From Nocardia colli (GTDB lineage Bacteria > Actinomycetota > Actinomycetes > Mycobacteriales > Mycobacteriaceae), in the NCBI RefSeq assembly GCF_008704205.1, contig NZ_VXLC01000012.1, positions 1 through 64,000 on the forward strand: a stretch of DNA of 64,000 nt, in the 5' to 3' direction. A program made the translations under genes and the position numbers. Below are positions 12,001 through 18,000 of this stretch, piece by piece. Each line of letters starts with the position of its first letter. Position 1 is the stretch's first letter. The notes under the pieces were generated by a model. The model worked only from the letters and a program-made list of their open reading frames with translations, made no database searches and was not told where the DNA came from.

Positions 12001-15000
12001 GCCAATTGCATTGGCGGCAGCACGATTTGAGCGCGGCCGAGCTGGCGGAGATCCGCGGCCGGATCGAGGCGCTGGCACCGGACTTCGCCGATCATCCCGA
12101 CTGGCATCAGTCGGTGCTCGACCGGTTGACCAAGCTCGAGCAGAACGTGCGCCCGGACGATGATCCGCCCGCACCGGAAGAACCGTCCGGTGGCCCCCCG
12201 GACAAGCCGGGTGACCCCGGGCGACCGGGCGCACCCCAGCGTCCAGAACAGCCGGCCTCCGAAACGGGATCGGCGCCCAAGCCCGCGACCGAAAGCGGCG
12301 ACGGTGCGCACAAGCCACCGCAGCCGCCGGCTCCGCCGCAGGCAGGCGATCCGGGCGCCGGCGGTTCCGACGGTGGCCACCGTCCGCCGGAGGGCGGCCC
12401 GGTCGAGGAGCCGAATGAATCCGATCCGGAGACTGCGGCGCTCGCGCAGGCGGTGGCCAGGGTCGAGGCCGCGGCGACGTCCGGTGAGAACATCCGCTTC
12501 GAGCGGATCAGCGACGAGGCGACGCGGATCACGCTCGAGGACGGCACCCAGCTGATCCGCAAGACGCTCGGCAATGTTCAGCACGCCGACGCGGAAGTGC
12601 ATGCGGCACAGATCGGTCATGCCGTCGGCGCGAACGTGCCGCATGTCGTGCGGGCCGGCGACCACGTGGTCTACATGCAGCTCATGCCGGGTGACTGGGC
12701 CGGCGGCCGGCATCCCGGCGCGTGGAGCCCGCAGGAGACCGGACTGACCAACACGCCGGCCGGTGTCCGACTGGGCCTGCTGGACACGCTGATTCGGATG
12801 CCGGACCGCGGCATGACGAACTGGCTGGTCACGCGCGACGGTGTGATCAGCGGTATCGACCACAGCCTCGCGTTCGGCGGCGGGCAGCGCCCGAATGCCG
12901 AAACCACCAGTGGTTTCGCCCATCACTTCCTCGAGGAGGGTCCGGACGGCGGGCTGACGTGGCGTCAGCACGATCTGACCGCGGCCGAGCTGGCCGAGAT
13001 CCGCGGCCGGATCGAGGCGCTGGCACCGGAATTCGCCGATCACCCCGATTGGCATCAGTCGGTGCTCGACCGGTTGACGATGCTCGAGCAGAACGTCCGC
13101 CCGGACAGCGATCCGCCCCGATCCGAGGCCCCGGGCGATCCAGAAGACGCCGGTCAGCAACGCCCGGGTGCTTCAGAGCGGCCCGGCAGCCCCGAAAATG
13201 GCAGCGGCGCAACCAGATCCGAGAACGCCCCGCAGCCGGACCCGGCCGCGCACGTGGCGGACAACGCCGAACGCCTTGCCGAATTGGCCGAAGCGCGCAC
13301 CCTCGCCCTCGGCGACCTCGACGCCGCGCTGCGCAGGCGCAACGAGCTGGCCGAGCTGCTCGGCGTCGACCCGGCCGATGACTGGGCGGCGCTGCGCCCG
13401 GGCGACAACCTCACCGAGACGGTGCGCGAGTTGAATCATCGCCGTCCCGACGGGCAGGAGTGGCAAGCGCACGAACTGCTGCGGGTCAGGGAACTGGAGC
13501 GGTTGTCCAATCGGGTACCCGAGACCGAGGCGACGATCCACCGGCTCACCGCCGAGATCGCTCGAATCGAAGAGCTCACCGGTCCGGCGGAAACCCGTGA
13601 GGCCGAATACGACCGCCTGCTCGAGGAGCGGGGCGAGCTGGCGCGCCAGCGCGAAGCCGCCCGTGCGGCCAGGGACGAGATCGCCGGGCGACTCGATGTG
13701 CCCGAACTGACCGGCGACGCGTTCACCCAGCGGGTGATGGAGCTGCACCGGGAAGCCCAGAGCCGGTCGGTGCGGGTGCCCGCCAACCTGGACAGCCCCG
13801 CTAGGGTCGTGCACGAACCGGTGGCCGGCGCCGAGCGTCAGTTGCGCGAACGATCCATCCGCCAACTGATCCACGCCGTCGAGGCATTCAATGAGCTCGA
13901 CTCGGCGGTCGACCGGATCGACGCCAGGCTGAAGGTGCTGCACGGCGAGAACGTGAACCGGGACCGGCCGCTGTCCGCCGACGTGGTCACCGCACTGGAC
14001 CGGCTGGCCAACCAGCAGGCGGCGATCTTCCAGGACAGCAAGCGACGGCGCGCGGTCCTGGAGGATCTGGCGGAGCGACTGCATATTCCGCTGTCCGATC
14101 TCGGGCCGCAGCCACACCGGCTGGCCGAGACGATGCGCCAACAGCGGCAACTCGACGACGGCACCGATCCGCACCGGCCGGCCATGCTCGACGAGCTCGA
14201 GTCCGCCGCGGCCGACGTGATCCGGGCGGACACCGCGATGACCCGCCTGCAGGACAAGATGACCCAGCTCACCGAGCGCTGGCACGAGGTGGTCGAGTGG
14301 CGCGACGCCATCGACGCCGAGGGCGGGCGGATGGCGACCGACCGGGTCGGCATCATCGAGGGCGAGCGCCCGCGGATCGTGGTCTTCGGCCAGCAGCCCG
14401 ACCCGGCGCGTCCGCACGCGCTGCACGACGCCGCGCTCGAACACGCGATTCGCACGAATTCCGCTGTCGCGCAGGCGATGTTGCGGCACCCGCAGATCGA
14501 ATACCGGCAGACCGCCCCCGGGCAGGAGCCGGTGGTCCATCCGGGGCCGCGGCTGGAGCGCACGGAGACCGGCTGGATCAACGGCGACCCCGGCATGCTG
14601 GTGGTCCGCTGGCGCGACAGTGAAGGGGACTGGCACACGGTCAATCCGAGCAGGCCCGATTGGTCGGTCAACGTGGACGCCGAGGGCAAGCTGCGCCGCG
14701 GCGACAGCCTGAGCGAGTACGACCCGGGCAACCCGGACTGGTGGGCCGGCCTGGCCGACTACATCAACGACCTGGCCACGCCGTTCGCCGATATCCCGCC
14801 GGGGCATATCGCGAAGAACATGCTGCCGATGAACCCGATGAGCGCGCCGGTCGAATACTTCGAGGGCGGCGTTCCGGCCGACGACATCGTCACCATCCAC
14901 ATCGGCGGCGATTTCTATGCCATCCAGCGGGATATCCGCACCCTGCTCCAGGCGATCGACCATCCTGCGGTCCGGGACTGGATCCACCGGCACCCGGCGA

Positions 15001-18000
15001 TCGGCGACTGGGTCAAGGCCCGGCCGTGGCTGCAGAAGCTGCCGCCGTTCGCGACGGTGTGGGACGGATTCGACTGGCACAAGCCGCCGGAGACCAACAT
15101 CCAGCCGATGTTCCGCGGCTGGGAGGCGAGCGAGCATTCGCGCCTCGACGAGCACGTGCAGATCCCCGAGTGGTTGCAGCAGGTCTTCGATCACGAAGTC
15201 GAGCAATGGCAGCGGGTCCAGGACTGGGCCGACGCCGAATACGACCGGTTCCGCGCGGACGATCGGCTGGCCGACACGATCGCCGAGCAGCTGGCGCACT
15301 TCGGCGAGGATCAGCAGGCGGTCGCCGCGCGCAAGCTCATCGATCTGGTGCGTAAGGAACTGGTCGACACCGATCGCGGCATCGACCCGACCCGGCCCGA
15401 CGTCGCCGAGCAATGGAACCGGATCAACCGGCAGATCGACGAGCTGGCCGACCGCGCGCTCGGCATGTTCGACAGCAATGATCGAATCGCGGTGCGCGAC
15501 ACCGTCGCCGACATCCGGACCCGGCTGCTGGAACAGCACATCAACGGCCGCATCACCGAGGAACAGCTGCATCGGATGACCGAGGAGCTGGCGCCGCACA
15601 TGTGGCACGACACCACCGCGGACAGCGCGCTGCCGCCGCCGCGCTTCACTCGCGAGCAGATCCAGCAGGTTCTCGATCACTTCATGAAGGACGAGCACCT
15701 GGTCACCGATTACGCCGATCCCACCGGACGATTGGTGCGGCAGCGGATGGATCAGCTGGCCGACGTCGCCGAGGCGCTCAACCGCCTCGTGGCGGGCAAG
15801 CCGCTGAAGCAGGACATCGTGATGCTCTACGACGCGCTGGCCGAGTCGGAGTTCCTGCGCGACCCCGAGAATCGGAACAAGACCTGGCACGACGCGAACA
15901 CGCACGCGATCGGTCTCGGCTTCCACTGGGACGCGGACCGGCCGCCGCTGACCGATTGGCGGGCGGGCATTCCCTATGCCGCCGCCCCGCTGCCGGAATC
16001 GACGCCGTTCCTGCCGCGCGACCGCTACCAGCTCGAATTGTCCGAAGCGCGAGCCACTTTGGACGCTCGGACCGATGCGCTGCTCGCGTTGGAACAGAGC
16101 ATGGGGATCGATCCGGCGTGGCTGTTCGGCTCCACCGAGCCGATCGAGACCCGGCTGGCCGAGCTGCGCGCGCAGCATCCGGATCCGGCGGGGCAGCGCC
16201 GGGTGGACGACCTGTCGCGGGCCTTCCGCGAGTTCGAGGACGCCGCTGAGCAAGTCCGGTTGCGTGAGCAGAACATGCAACGCCACGACGCTGCACTCGA
16301 GCAGGCTCGCGCGCTGGCCCGCAGCGGGCAGCAGCCCGAACTGCCCGGCCCGGTCGGGGAGCCCGACGGTGCGCCGCAACGTGATCCGGCGACGTCACCC
16401 GATGACGCGACGCAACACGATGTCGATGCCGACGCCCGGCGGGAGGTCGAGGACCTTCGCGAGCGCCTCGAACTGGACCTGGTGCAGGCGCAGAATCGGC
16501 TCGATCGCGCCGAGGCGGCGCGGGCCGAGGCGGCCGAGGGTTTGTCGATGACGATCGAGCCGCACGAGTTGCGCTCCGAACGGGAAATCGAAGCGCGCGC
16601 AGAGGATTTGCGGGCGCGCACGTTGGACGTCACCCAGCAGCAGGCCCGGCTGGACAAGGTCGCCGAACTCGAGCGGGCGGCCAAGGACTACCTGGTCGCC
16701 GAAGCGGAAGTCGGACGCATCGAAGCCGAGCTGGGGCGCGCCGAAAGTCAGGCCGAAGCACTGCGCTCGCTCGAAGCCGGCGGCGACCGGACCCGTTCGA
16801 CCACTGACAACGCGAACCAGCAAGAGCCGCAGGGTAGTTCGACGCAGACGCGGCCGCATCCGGATCGATCCGGCAACTCTGATGCCCCCGATCTCGCTGA
16901 GCAGGAGGTTGATTCGGGCTCGGCGACCGATCGCGATCGCGACACCGGCGGCTCCGATCGGCAGCAGCCGGTCGATCCGGACTCCGCGGTGAATCGCCGG
17001 CCCGAGGGCGAGGACTCCGATCCCGCTGAGCTGCCGAGCGATTCCGGATCGGCGCGGGACCGGACTCGGAACTATGCGAATCGTGATGATTCCGAAAATG
17101 ATGAGTCGTCGCGTGATTCAGGTTCCGCGCGCGATCGGACTCGGGAATCCGACCGGGATGATTCCGCGGGCGACGACAATTCCGGGTCGGATAGCGGCAC
17201 CACCGACGGCGGTTCGAACCGCGATCGCGGCTCGGACAATGGCGGCGACGATGGTGGGGGCGATCGATTCCGCGGCGGTGAGCCGGAGACGCCGATATTC
17301 CGTTCGCACATACCGCATCCGCCGCACGAGTACGAGTTCGAGTTCCCGCCGGAGGTAGGCCCGCCGCTGCATATCCATGTGCCGATGCCGGATCTGCCGG
17401 TGGAGCCGCCGCAGCCGCCGCCGCACCCTCCGGTGCCCCCGCATCCGCCCGTTCCGCCGGCTCCGCCGCAGCATTCGGTGCCGCCGACCCGGCCGCACAC
17501 GCCGAGGCCGCCGACCACGCCGACGACCCGGCCAACGACGCCGCCAACGACGCCGCCGACAACTCCGCCGACGACGCCACCAACTACGCCGCCGACGACG
17601 CCACCGACGACGCCACCAACTACGCCGCCGACGACGCCACCGACGACGCCACCAACTACGCCGCCGACAACTCCACCGACGACGCCACCAACTACGCCGC
17701 CGACAACTCCACCGACGACGCCACCAACTACGCCGCCAACGACTCCACCGACGACGCCGCCGACAACTCCACCCACACCGCCGGACCCGTCGCCTACACA
17801 GACACCCGGCCAGTCCGGTGGGCCTTCGTATCCACCGCAGGCGCTTCCCCCATACCCGGGTGAACCTGGGTCGCCGTCACTTCCGGGCCAGCTGTCGCAT
17901 CCAGGACAGCCCGGCTATCCCGGCCAGAATGGCCAGAACGGGCAACTGCCGAGCCAATCGCAGTTCAACGGCGCGCCGGTCGGCGACCAGCAGCAGCCGA

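Noticed and set aside
140..17776. Very long open frames on the minus strand and in other plus frames across the giant gene (for example 2637-6530, 8169-13160 and 13173-16379 on the minus strand)
   Set aside because: They are mirror frames caused by high GC at third positions; the proteins are rich in Arg/Ala/Val with no domains, whereas the plus frame has clear domains and repeats throughout.
17072..17776. Minus-strand Gly/Val repeat protein
   Set aside because: It is the exact antisense of the PPTT coding repeat and has no ribosome site.
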